Both the position numbers and the translations under genes were made by a program. A stretch of 64,000 nt of DNA from M2408 sp040386975 (GTDB taxonomy: Bacteria; Bacteroidota; Bacteroidia; Flavobacteriales_D; Crocinitomicaceae). The notes beneath the pieces were generated by a model. It was not told where the DNA came from, made no database searches, and was given only the letters and a program-made list of their open reading frames with translations. The stretch lies in the NCBI GenBank assembly GCA_040386975.1, contig JAZKEO010000016.1, forward strand, positions 62,001-126,000, in the 5' to 3' direction. Of the stretch, positions 1 to 8,147 are shown piece after piece. Each line of letters begins with the position of its first letter. Position 1 is the first letter of the stretch.

Positions 1-822
1 GTTTTTCAATATCGTAAAAAAGTAATTGTTCAGAATTTGAAAAACTCTTTTCCAGAAAAATCGGAGAAAGAAATTCAACAATTAAAGCGCAAATTTTACA
101 AACATTTCACGGATATTTTAGCCGAAGGAATCAAAAATTTAAGTATTTCTGAAAAAGAATTAAGAAAACGGGTAAAAGTTAAAAACCTTGAACTCATCGA
201 AGATTTATATCAAAAAAACAAGTCAGTTTTTCTTGTTTCTGGACATTATAACAATTGGGAATGGTTGATTACTTCTCAGAATTTCTTACTTCCACATCAA
301 GCGGTTGGTATCGGAATGCCTTTGACAAGTAAGTTTTGGGATAAAAAATTGAATGAGAGAAGAAGTCGTTTTGGGATGCAGGTTATTAATGCAAAAACTG
401 TGAAAGAGTATTTCTCAAAACAACACGAAAAACCTTTTGCTACTTTGATTCTGTCTGATCAATCTCCAAGTAATTCTGAAAAAGCCTATTGGACACAATT
501 CTTGAATCAACAAACAGCAGTTTTATTCGGTTGTGAATTGTTGGCAAATACTTACAATCAAGCGGTGGTGTTTTTTGTGATGCGAAAAGTAAAACGAGGA
601 TACTATGAACTTGAATTTGAGCTGATTTCTGAAGATGTATCTTCAAATTCATGGGGAGAAATTACAGTAAAGCACACAAAATTATTAGAAAAAGAAATCA
701 TTCATTTTCCTGAAAATTGGATTTGGTCACACAAACGCTGGAAAAGACAAATTCCAGAAAATTTGGAGGAATTAAAAGCTCAACAAAGAGCTGATTTTAA
801 TAAAAAATTCGCTAAATCATGA
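1..822 (+). CDS. LpxL/HtrB-type lysophospholipid acyltransferase, 5' truncated
   Basis: The reading frame is open from the first base of the window and reads YRKKVIVQNLKNSFPEKS before any good start. This is the conserved family segment that precedes the catalytic region, so the N-terminus lies outside the window. The catalytic H-x4-E motif is visible as HYNNWE. The family transfers acyl chains from acyl-ACP to lipid A precursors at the inner membrane. The C-terminal part, including WIWSHKRWKR, is typical of the family. The gene overlaps the next one by 4 bp (ATGA). The exact substrate cannot be told from the sequence; Bacteroidota also use this family for other membrane lipids. A TTG at 37 could be called as a start by software but sits inside the conserved domain. 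Confidence 0.85.
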   Translation, partial: VFQYRKKVIVQNLKNSFPEKSEKEIQQLKRKFYKHFTDILAEGIKNLSISEKELRKRVKVKNLELIEDLYQKNKSVFLVSGHYNNWEWLITSQNFLLPHQAVGIGMPLTSKFWDKKLNERRSRFGMQVINAKTVKEYFSKQHEKPFATLILSDQSPSNSEKAYWTQFLNQQTAVLFGCELLANTYNQAVVFFVMRKVKRGYYELEFELISEDVSSNSWGEITVKHTKLLEKEIIHFPENWIWSHKRWKRQIPENLEELKAQQRADFNKKFAKS

Positions 823-1841
823 AATTAATAAAATCTGTTTTCGCTTTAATTGCACTTACTTTTTTCTTTCAATCTTGTTCGAATACTAAGACGATTTTTA
901 AAATCCAAAAAGAAACAACATTTGAATTTATCCAATATGGATCCGATACGATTCATGCAAGAGGAATAGCAGTTTTTAACGATAAAATCTACACTGCAAA
1001 TTCAAATGGTTTTGTTTACTCTTATGATTTGAAAAATAAAATTTCAGATAAACTGAATGAATTTCCAATGGTTGAATTGCGCGATATTGCCGTAATAAAC
1101 GATTCTGCTTTTATTGCCATGCAATCAAATGATAAAAGTGTAATTTTTTCTAAAAATGGAAAAGTAAAAACAGAATGGTTGCCAAATTTAGCTACTTTTT
1201 TTGATGGAATAGATATAAATAATCATGGTTTTGGGATTTTAATGGGTGATCCGATTGATGGAGAACTACAAGTTTATTTGACAAAAGATTTTGGTAAAAC
1301 TTGGAACAAAAGTTCTCATCCTGAATTAAAATGCACAAAAGGAGAAGCTGGTTTTGCAGCAAGTGGAACAACTGTTCAAGTTTTAAATGATTCAACTTTC
1401 TATTTTGTAAGCGGAGGAATGGCTTCAAATTTGTATAAAACAAGTGATTTTGGTTTAACGTGGTCAAAATCTCCAATTCCGTTTAAGAAAAGTGAAGCTT
1501 CGGGACCATTTTCGACTCATTTTTGGAACGAAAAAAATGGAATTTGTGTTGGAGGAGATTATATGCTTCCAAATGATACTTTAGACAATTGTTTCCTAAC
1601 TCGTGACGGCGGAAAATCGTGGTTCAAACCAAATAAAACAATTTCTGGTTATAAATCATGTGTCATAAAAACTGGAAAAACACTTTATGCTTGTGGAACA
1701 AATGGAATTGATTTTTCTATAGATTTAGGTCTTACTTGGTATAAAATAACTGATGAAAACACCTTTTCTATGACTTCTTTTGAGAATAAAATTTATGCTA
1801 CAACTACCAAAGGAAGGATTTTAGTTTTTGAGGAATTTTAA
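819..1841 (+). CDS. BNR/Asp-box repeat lipoprotein (sialidase-like propeller fold)
   Basis: The N-terminus is a lipoprotein signal: a hydrophobic stretch followed by FFFQSCSN, with the lipobox Cys near residue 20. The body carries several Asp-box motifs (DFGKTWNKS, DFGLTWSKS, DGGKSWFKP, DLGLTWYKI), which indicate a WD40/YVTN/BNR-type beta-propeller of the YCF48/sialidase-like class. Such proteins are common in Bacteroidota as surface or periplasmic lipoproteins, often annotated as oxidoreductases without proof. No sialidase catalytic residues can be assigned. The start overlaps the upstream acyltransferase by 4 bp, so the two genes are probably translationally coupled. Function unknown. Confidence 0.75.
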   Translation: MKLIKSVFALIALTFFFQSCSNTKTIFKIQKETTFEFIQYGSDTIHARGIAVFNDKIYTANSNGFVYSYDLKNKISDKLNEFPMVELRDIAVINDSAFIAMQSNDKSVIFSKNGKVKTEWLPNLATFFDGIDINNHGFGILMGDPIDGELQVYLTKDFGKTWNKSSHPELKCTKGEAGFAASGTTVQVLNDSTFYFVSGGMASNLYKTSDFGLTWSKSPIPFKKSEASGPFSTHFWNEKNGICVGGDYMLPNDTLDNCFLTRDGGKSWFKPNKTISGYKSCVIKTGKTLYACGTNGIDFSIDLGLTWYKITDENTFSMTSFENKIYATTTKGRILVFEEF

Positions 1842-1844
1842 ATT

Positions 1845-2264
1845 TTAGTGACCTCTAATAATTTCACCTTTTTTAGACTTTACTTTCTTCTTTTTAAAAA
1901 CGTAATTATATTTTTTATTTTGAACAGTGTCTTTTACCTGCAAGAAAAGTTTTTTGTTTTTAAAAAATAATTCTTTTTCAAAAATAAAAATTTCTAAACC
2001 TTCAACTTTTTCACTTGAAAGAATATAATTCTTCTTTTTATTGAATGATAAAGAATAAATAAACGCTGGATTATTCGCTTGTTTCAATTTGATAGCATAA
2101 GCCAATAGAAATTTTACTTTTGTTTCAGTAAAAACCTGTTCAACACTAACGATGTCAACTTTTTTCTCAAATACTCTATCTTTCTTTTGAAAATAAAAAA
2201 TGTTGATTTGAGAAAAACCAACACTTAAAAATGAAATTACGCAAATGAAAAATATTTTGATCAT
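1845..2264 (-). CDS. hypothetical exported protein
   Basis: I do not recognise this family. The 139-residue product begins with a likely signal peptide (MIKIFFICVISFLSVGFSQ) ending at an SQ cleavage site typical of Flavobacteriales. The rest is Lys/Phe-rich and strongly basic at the C-terminus (KKKKVKSKKGE). The stop lies 3 bp from the stop of the convergent BNR lipoprotein. Coding potential rests on the signal peptide and the clean frame; no domain is evident. Confidence 0.55.
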   Translation of the reverse strand: MIKIFFICVISFLSVGFSQINIFYFQKKDRVFEKKVDIVSVEQVFTETKVKFLLAYAIKLKQANNPAFIYSLSFNKKKNYILSSEKVEGLEIFIFEKELFFKNKKLFLQVKDTVQNKKYNYVFKKKKVKSKKGEIIRGH

Positions 2265-2281
2265 ATAATAAGTTAAAAAAA

Positions 2282-2317
2282 AAATCCTTGATTCAGTTTT
2301 ACCAAAATCAAGGATTT
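2282..2317 (-). terminator. Rho-independent terminator of the thioredoxin-like gene
   Basis: An 11-bp perfect inverted repeat (2282-2292 with 2307-2317, 14-nt loop) lies just beyond the stop at 2340. On the minus strand it is followed by about ten T residues (2272-2284 read in reverse). Confidence 0.8.
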
Positions 2318-2339
2318 AAGACTTTAAATATTTTAGTTT

Positions 2340-2774
2340 TTAGATAGACTTACCGACAGCTAACAATTGCTCCGCAGTCTGCATTCCAACAACAGATTTT
2401 GTTAATTTCCCATTTCCATCAATGAAAATTAAAGTTGGATAGGCTTTTACGCTATAAGTTCTAGCAAGTTCTGGTCCATCGGCATTTTTTTCCATTTCAA
2501 TTTTTAAATTGATGAATTTTGAATTGAATAATTTGCCTACACTTTCATCAACAAAAGCTGTTGCAGCCATTCTCTTACAAGGTCCACACCATTCAGTATA
2601 ACAATCGATGAAAATGATTTTTCCTGTTGCATTTGCTTCTTTTTTCGCTTCTTCTAAGGTCATAGTTTTAAACTCAATTCCTCCAGCACCTGCAACAGTT
2701 TCTTTAGTCTCTTTCGTAATAAATGCAGAAGAAACTCCTCCAACAATTAATAACAATACAAATAATTTTTTCAT
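2340..2774 (-). CDS. exported thioredoxin-fold protein
   Basis: A signal peptide (MKKLFVLLLIVGGVSSAF) is followed by a thioredoxin fold with the redox-active CxxC as EWCGPCKRM around residues 62-70 and the conserved cis-Pro region as KAYPTLIFID. The segment TLEEAKKEANATGKIIFID matches the thioredoxin-7/DUF255-like group that acts in the periplasm in disulfide reduction or isomerisation. The gene stands alone, with its own promoter upstream and a strong hairpin terminator downstream. Substrates are unknown. Confidence 0.85.
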   Translation of the reverse strand: MKKLFVLLLIVGGVSSAFITKETKETVAGAGGIEFKTMTLEEAKKEANATGKIIFIDCYTEWCGPCKRMAATAFVDESVGKLFNSKFINLKIEMEKNADGPELARTYSVKAYPTLIFIDGNGKLTKSVVGMQTAEQLLAVGKSI

Positions 2775-2831
2775 TTTTTTTGGTTTTTAGTTAATTTGAA
2801 TCTAATTACTTCTTTTAATTCTTTATTTTAG

Positions 2832-2862
2832 CAAACTTATTGAACACATTTTCTATATCAAA
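2832..2862 (-). promoter_or_regulatory. Bacteroidota sigma-type promoter for the thioredoxin-like gene
   Basis: On the minus strand TTTG (2859-2862) is separated by 19 nt from TAAGTTTG (2832-2839). This matches the Bacteroidota -33 TTTG / -7 TAnnTTTG consensus closely. It leaves an untranslated leader of roughly 50-55 nt. Confidence 0.7.
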
Positions 2863-2906
2863 TATAAGTTAAATATTTCAAATGTAAAAATAAACTTATT
2901 TTCTTA

Positions 2907-3950
2907 ATGACAAATATCGTTCCAAAATTAAATATCTTCAAAATTGAATTCTTAACAAAAGATAAGCTTGTAATTCAACAAGTTAATGCTTTTATTGATT
3001 CATGGAACGATTCAAATGACTTTATTCTGACTAAAACTTCTGGATCGACGGGACTTCCGAAGGAAATTAAGCTTGAGAAAAAATTCATGTTGGAATCAGC
3101 AAAGTTGACTGGAAAGTATTTTGAATTCAAAAAAAATGAACGAATTGTTTTAAGTCTTTCGGCGGAAACCATTGGAGGGAAAATGCAAATTTTGCGTGCA
3201 ATGATTCATGAAATGGAAATATTTATCACCGATAATTCCAGAAATCCGTTGAAAGATTTGGAATTAAAAGCGGATTTTATTTCTCTTGTTCCTCTACAAG
3301 TAGAAGTAATTATAACAGAAAATAAAGATAAATTGCTTTCAATTAAGAATATTTTAATTGGTGGAGCTAAAATTAATTCAGATTTAGAAGAGAAAATCAA
3401 AAACATCAAAACAAACTTTTTTGAAAGCTATGGAATGACTGAAACGCTTTCTCATGTTGCTTTGAGAAGAATTTCAAGTGATAGAAATGAAAATTTCAAA
3501 GCATTAAATGGAATCAGTTTTTCTCAAATTGATTCTTGTTTGGTAATTCATGCTCCTATAATTGGCGTTGAAAAACTTTTGACAAATGATGTTGTTGAAT
3601 TGATTTCTTCATCAGAATTTAGTTTAAAAGGACGAAAAGATTTTGTTATTAATTCGGGCGGATACAAGTTTCATCCAGAAATCTTAGAAAATAAAATTGC
3701 CAAAATAATGAAAGAATCATTTTTTATTATTGGCGAAAAAAACGCTGAATTTGGAGAAATTGTAACGTTTTATCTTCAATCGAATTATTCAAAGGAAAGA
3801 GAAATAGAATTGAATTTGATATTTAAAACTACTTTTGAAAAATATGAAATTCCAAAAAGAATCTATTTTGTGAATGAATTTTCGCAAACTGAAAGTGGAA
3901 AAATAAATCGTTTGAAAACGCAAGAAATAAAGCTTAAATCAGTAAAATGA
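2907..3950 (+). CDS. menE: AMP-binding acyl-CoA ligase, probably O-succinylbenzoate-CoA ligase
   Basis: The product is a short (347 aa) member of the ANL adenylating superfamily. The phosphate-binding loop TSGSTGLPKE is at about residues 45-54, a FESYGMTET motif follows near residue 172, and the C-terminal catalytic lysine region reads TESGKINRL. The short form that lacks most of the large N-terminal domain is typical of MenE in Flavobacteriia, which activates o-succinylbenzoate in menaquinone synthesis. No other men gene is in the window, so the substrate is inferred from family and size only. It overlaps the downstream J-domain gene by 4 bp (ATGA). Confidence 0.65.
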   Translation: MTNIVPKLNIFKIEFLTKDKLVIQQVNAFIDSWNDSNDFILTKTSGSTGLPKEIKLEKKFMLESAKLTGKYFEFKKNERIVLSLSAETIGGKMQILRAMIHEMEIFITDNSRNPLKDLELKADFISLVPLQVEVIITENKDKLLSIKNILIGGAKINSDLEEKIKNIKTNFFESYGMTETLSHVALRRISSDRNENFKALNGISFSQIDSCLVIHAPIIGVEKLLTNDVVELISSSEFSLKGRKDFVINSGGYKFHPEILENKIAKIMKESFFIIGEKNAEFGEIVTFYLQSNYSKEREIELNLIFKTTFEKYEIPKRIYFVNEFSQTESGKINRLKTQEIKLKSVK

Positions 3951-4783
3951 GTACAAAAGCTCAATATTGTGAAATTTTTGGTTTGCATGAAAATGCGAGT
4001 AAAGATGAAATTCGTAAGGCTTATCGAAAGCTGGCTATGCAATATCATCCTGATAAAAATTCAGATCCAAAAGCACATCAAATTTTCATTGATTTAGCTG
4101 AAGCTTACGAAATTTTAATCGGTGATAAATTTAACAAAGAGCAAAATGTTGTCAAAAAAAGGAATGAAAAAACCTTTGAAGAACGAAAAAAAGAAGCTGA
4201 ACATCGTTTTAAAAAACAGCAAATTCGTGAAGAAAAAGAACAAAATGCCTATTTTAAAAAGTTAACAAGCGGCTTGAAATGGTCTATTTTTAAGAAAATT
4301 GCTTATGTTTCACTCTTTTTTTCTATCATACTTTTTATTGAGCCACTGCTACCAAAACACTTAGAAAGTCATACAATACTTGAGTTTTCACCAAAATACA
4401 GCGGAATTTTAAATGGAGATGTTATCTGTTTTAAAACAGATAAAAACCTGCAATTATTTATAAAAAATCCAGATGCAAGGCTTTATTCAACAAATCCAGA
4501 GATTTTAATTGAACGTTCTTGGTTTTTTCACAATCCGACAAAAGTTTGGAGCAAAACAGCATTTATCAATGATAGTTATGAAGTTGATTTTTCTGTGCTT
4601 TCACTTTTTCCAACAATACCAATTTTACTTTTATTTCCGGTTTTCACGATTTATTTCAAACGAAAATCAGTGAAATTTACTTTGGCTTATTTTGTAAGCT
4701 TTTATTTTATTGGGATTTTTCTAATTTATTTTGTTTTTACACAAGAAAGGTGGTTGCACATTCTAACTTTAGGATTTGTTTAA
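3947..4783 (+). CDS. membrane-anchored J-domain (DnaJ-like) protein
   Basis: Residues 5-65 form a complete J domain with the HPD tripeptide (YHPDKNSD) that stimulates Hsp70 ATPase. A charged, Lys/Glu-rich linker follows (about 68-100), then three hydrophobic segments at roughly 115-135, 210-230 and 240-260. There is no Gly/Phe region or zinc finger, so this is a type III J protein tethered to the inner membrane and not the chaperone DnaJ. The 4-bp overlap with the upstream ligase implies co-expression. Confidence 0.8.
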   Translation: MSTKAQYCEIFGLHENASKDEIRKAYRKLAMQYHPDKNSDPKAHQIFIDLAEAYEILIGDKFNKEQNVVKKRNEKTFEERKKEAEHRFKKQQIREEKEQNAYFKKLTSGLKWSIFKKIAYVSLFFSIILFIEPLLPKHLESHTILEFSPKYSGILNGDVICFKTDKNLQLFIKNPDARLYSTNPEILIERSWFFHNPTKVWSKTAFINDSYEVDFSVLSLFPTIPILLLFPVFTIYFKRKSVKFTLAYFVSFYFIGIFLIYFVFTQERWLHILTLGFV

Positions 4784-4806
4784 TTAGCAAATGAGTTAAT
4801 TAGCCG

Positions 4807-4944
4807 ATTAGCTAATTGTGTTTTAACTTTCTAAAAAAAGTATTCTAAAAATCAAAAGCCTTAAGATGAAAAATGAGTGAAAATTATATTTTTTTGCGAT
4901 AATTTTTCAATTAGCTAATTATCACATTCGCTAATTAGCTAATT
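4807..4944. repeat. three copies of an 11-bp palindrome in a convergent intergenic region
   Basis: ATTAGCTAATT occurs at 4807-4817, 4910-4920 and 4934-4944, with degenerate copies nearby (around 4785-4803). The element is self-complementary, and copies can pair with each other to make larger hairpins between the convergent J-domain gene and smpB. The last copy overlaps the smpB stop codon. It may serve as a bidirectional terminator; that is inference. Confidence 0.5.
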
Positions 4945-5395
4945 ATTTCTTCATCGCTCGAGCCATATCACGCTTATCGTCTTTTTCCTTCATGTCTTGA
5001 CGTTTGTCGAACAGTTTTTTACCTTGTGCAGTCGCAATATCAATTTTCACCCAACCTTTTTCCGTTAGATACATTTTCAAAGGAATCAAGGTGTTTCCCT
5101 TAATCATCAAAAACTTTTCAATCTTGTTGATTTCCTTTCGATTTAAGAGTAATTTACGATCAGCTCTTGGTTTGTGGTTGTAAAATGAACCATTCTCGTA
5201 TTCCGTTACGTGCATGTTTCGAATGAAAACCTCGCCCTTATCACAAATACAATATGCTTCCAAAATACTTGCTTTAGAATTACGAATACTTTTGATTTCT
5301 GTACCAGTCAACTGAATACCAGCGGTATAAGTGTCAAATAAATGATACTCAAATCTCGCTCGCTTATTCTTAATGTTAATCTGGTTTTTAATCAT
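4943..5395 (-). CDS. smpB: SsrA-binding protein SmpB
   Basis: SmpB binds tmRNA and brings it to stalled ribosomes for trans-translation. The product (150 aa) has the core motifs NKRARFEYHLFDTYTAGIQL, GTEIKSIR, AYC, VFIRNMHV and RKLLLNRKEI, and the basic C-terminal tail KKLFDKRQDMKEKD. I place the start at the ATG at 5393-5395, giving MIKNQINIKNKRA, because this matches the family N-terminus. A longer frame to 5443 would add 16 unconserved residues and would contain the promoter box. The ssrA gene is not in the window. Confidence 0.92.
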   Translation of the reverse strand: MIKNQINIKNKRARFEYHLFDTYTAGIQLTGTEIKSIRNSKASILEAYCICDKGEVFIRNMHVTEYENGSFYNHKPRADRKLLLNRKEINKIEKFLMIKGNTLIPLKMYLTEKGWVKIDIATAQGKKLFDKRQDMKEKDDKRDMARAMKK

Positions 5396-5399
5396 AGGG

Positions 5400-5407
5400 C
5401 AAATGTA
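5400..5407 (-). promoter_or_regulatory. TAnnTTTG box directly upstream of smpB
   Basis: TACATTTG on the minus strand ends only 4 nt before the smpB ATG. No clear -33 element is seen at the right distance. If functional, the transcript would be nearly leaderless. Confidence 0.5.
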
Positions 5408-5473
5408 CGAATAATTAAAAGTTTTAAAATTGTTTTTTCGCAAAGACTCAAAGGCGCTTTTTATAACTCAAAA

Positions 5474-8026
5474 TCAATCTCCTACAACTAATTTCACAGT
5501 CTCAACAGAATTATTTTCATTTTCCAAACTCAAATAATAAACTCCACTCGCCAGATTTTCACGATTAAGTTTCAATTTATCTCCCGAAAAATCAGAAATT
5601 GTTCTCACTTTTTGTCCGAAAATAGTGTAAAGAGTTAAATCAGCATGTTGAAGTGAATTTTTGAAGATAATTGTTGTGCTTGAAGAAAATGGATTTGGGA
5701 AAATGTTCATCAATTTACTTTCATTCTCTGAAATTGAATTCGTCTGAACGTATTCGTTTACAGTCGTGTTGGTAACAATTGGAGCATTGAAATCAAAGTA
5801 AATATTTGCTGTATTTTTAATTTGTGTTCCCAAAGTTAAATTTGCTTTTGGTTTGATGCGGTATTGTACAAAACCTTTTGAGCCTTCTAAATCCGTTGTG
5901 CTATCTTGTAGCATGATGTTTGGAAAATGAAAAGTCAAAATATTATTTTTGACCATTGCCGTGTTATAATGACTGTAATTTGTCACTTGAAATGTTTCTA
6001 AATCCAAATTTGCATCTAAAGTGTCAAGCAAACGAATGTTAAACGCTGGAGCAGAACCCGTATTTTGAAAATGAATGGTATAGGTAAAATAATCGTCAAA
6101 ACCTGACTGAACATTTACTGGATAAACTTCTTTCATGTTTGGATCATACGAATTCACAACTTGATAGCAATATTCATAAGTATTATTACTCATGTTGTTG
6201 TCTCCATTTGTTGGTGTAACATTTATTGACACACAAATTTCATCGCCTCCTTGAGCCGTTGTATCTGTTTTGAAAATTAAACCTAAATCATAAATGAAAT
6301 TAGGACTTCCAAAATCTGAAATGTTATATGTAAAGGTATTTCCCGAAACGATTGGAATTAAAGCACCATTACTTGGATATTGATAAGTTATAGGTCCATC
6401 AATTGAAATTTGAACTTCTCCACTAATTCCCGAGGCACAGAACAAACCATACCAGCGACTTAAATCTCCCGCAATGATTTTTAATAGATGATTTTGTCCT
6501 GGAAAAACCCAACCATTTGTTAAAACTGATTGTACTCCAACATCAAAACCTGGTTTACAAGTTAAAGCAAAATTAACATTATCCGCTAAAGGGTTTTGTG
6601 AGTTTAATATAATTGATGTATCTAAATTTTGACAATTAAATGTATAAGGTAAATCAATTGTATCGATTTGAATCTTATACATTCCAGAGTCTAGTTTATA
6701 ATTATAAAACCCATTTGGTAAACTAATATATTGATTTATTAAAGAATCATTTGAATTATATAATTTAACTTTAGCATTCATTACTTTGCTTTCATATTCC
6801 GTTATTTCACAATTTAAGTCATAATCATCAAATAAAAACCCATAAATTCCTTCAATTGAGCTACAATTATTTGGATTGTTAATAATATCTCCCTCTTGGC
6901 AAAGTGGATAAGTCAAAGTTACTGAATCCATTGCATTTATATAATTGGGAAGACATGTGAATGGGTTATTTGAGATGTTGAAATATTGATAGTTAGAGTA
7001 ATTAACAAATTGGTTAGGGAAAAATGGAAAACAAGAGATATTATTTGAACTACAGTTCAGATAATGTAAATTTGGAGGTAATTCTGGTAAGCTAATTAGC
7101 TGATTGGAGTCACAAGAAAATTCAGTTAATTCACTTGGTAAAGTTGGTAAACTTGTTAATAGGTTTTTTGAACAACCTAATCCAAAAATCGAATTAGGTA
7201 AATAATTAATATTAGAAATTTGATTATTAGAAATTGCTAATCTTTTCATTGTAAATGGTAAATCTGGTAAAATTACTATATGATTATCAACACAAAATAA
7301 TAATTCTAATTTATTGGGTAAATCTGGCAGAATAGAAATATTATTATTTGAGCAATCAAAGTTTCTTAAGGAGTCAGATAAAGCTGGTAAATCAATCAAA
7401 TCATTATAGGAACACATTAATTGATAAAGAGTGTTTGGGAGATTTGGGAGATTTGTCAAGTTATTGTATGAGCATTCTAGTCCTAGAAGAGAATCTGGTA
7501 ATGTAGGTAAATTAGTTAATTGATTTGATATACATGATATTCCTCTTAAAGAATTTGGTAAATACGGTAAACTTAATAGTAAATTCCCACCGCATCCAAA
7601 ATTTTGTAAAGTATTTGGTAAATATGTAATATTAGTTATTGAATTTTCATTACAATAAAACGAAATGAGAGAGTCAGGTAAATTGTCTATGTTCGTTAAT
7701 TGATTTTCAGGACATGAAAATACTAATAATGAATTTGGCAAGATTGGTAAACTTGTAATTAAATTGTGTGAAAAATATAAAGTGTCAAGATTTATGAAGT
7801 GTTGGATACCTGTTAGATTTGAAATGTTTGTGAAATGAATATCCAAAAATGTTGTATTCTGTATCTCTGCACAATCAATATCCATCTGATTTCCATTCAT
7901 ACAACTTGGATAATTTGTCTGCAACCAAGTCACAAAATTCGCATCAGGAATTGTAACATAGGTTTGAGCTTTAAAACTAAAATTAAAAGACAAAAACAAA
8001 CAAAAAAGGATAATTTTAGTTTTCAT
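5474..8026 (-). CDS. secreted leucine-rich-repeat protein with T9SS type A sorting domain
   Basis: A signal peptide (ending FSFKAQ) is followed by about a dozen leucine-rich repeats of roughly 21 residues between residues 75 and 350, with the pattern LPxSLxxLxCSxNxLTxLPxLP. Next comes a cell-surface Ig-like/DUF7619-type segment (DPNMKEVYPVNVQSG to NTANIYFDFNAPIVTNT, about 640-760). The protein ends in a Por-secretion tail (NIFPNPFSSSTTI to LVVGD). It is therefore predicted to be exported by the T9SS and attached to or released from the cell surface. The bacterial LRR suggests protein or surface binding. The repeats are also visible in the DNA at 7000-7800. Confidence 0.85.
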   Translation of the reverse strand: MKTKIILFCLFLSFNFSFKAQTYVTIPDANFVTWLQTNYPSCMNGNQMDIDCAEIQNTTFLDIHFTNISNLTGIQHFINLDTLYFSHNLITSLPILPNSLLVFSCPENQLTNIDNLPDSLISFYCNENSITNITYLPNTLQNFGCGGNLLLSLPYLPNSLRGISCISNQLTNLPTLPDSLLGLECSYNNLTNLPNLPNTLYQLMCSYNDLIDLPALSDSLRNFDCSNNNISILPDLPNKLELLFCVDNHIVILPDLPFTMKRLAISNNQISNINYLPNSIFGLGCSKNLLTSLPTLPSELTEFSCDSNQLISLPELPPNLHYLNCSSNNISCFPFFPNQFVNYSNYQYFNISNNPFTCLPNYINAMDSVTLTYPLCQEGDIINNPNNCSSIEGIYGFLFDDYDLNCEITEYESKVMNAKVKLYNSNDSLINQYISLPNGFYNYKLDSGMYKIQIDTIDLPYTFNCQNLDTSIILNSQNPLADNVNFALTCKPGFDVGVQSVLTNGWVFPGQNHLLKIIAGDLSRWYGLFCASGISGEVQISIDGPITYQYPSNGALIPIVSGNTFTYNISDFGSPNFIYDLGLIFKTDTTAQGGDEICVSINVTPTNGDNNMSNNTYEYCYQVVNSYDPNMKEVYPVNVQSGFDDYFTYTIHFQNTGSAPAFNIRLLDTLDANLDLETFQVTNYSHYNTAMVKNNILTFHFPNIMLQDSTTDLEGSKGFVQYRIKPKANLTLGTQIKNTANIYFDFNAPIVTNTTVNEYVQTNSISENESKLMNIFPNPFSSSTTIIFKNSLQHADLTLYTIFGQKVRTISDFSGDKLKLNRENLASGVYYLSLENENNSVETVKLVVGD

Positions 8027-8147
8027 AGGATAGTGGTTTTTATTTTAAAATTTCACAAACGCTTCATGAAATTTAGTTAGCATAATACTAAGACAAGAAA
8101 AAAAGATTTTACCCCTAAGAGAACTAAAAAATTAATTAGAAATATTT

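Noticed and set aside
7000..7800. CRISPR-like periodic repeats
   Set aside because: The periodicity of about 63 bp is explained by 21-residue leucine-rich repeats in a single open frame; repeats are degenerate and there are no unique spacers.
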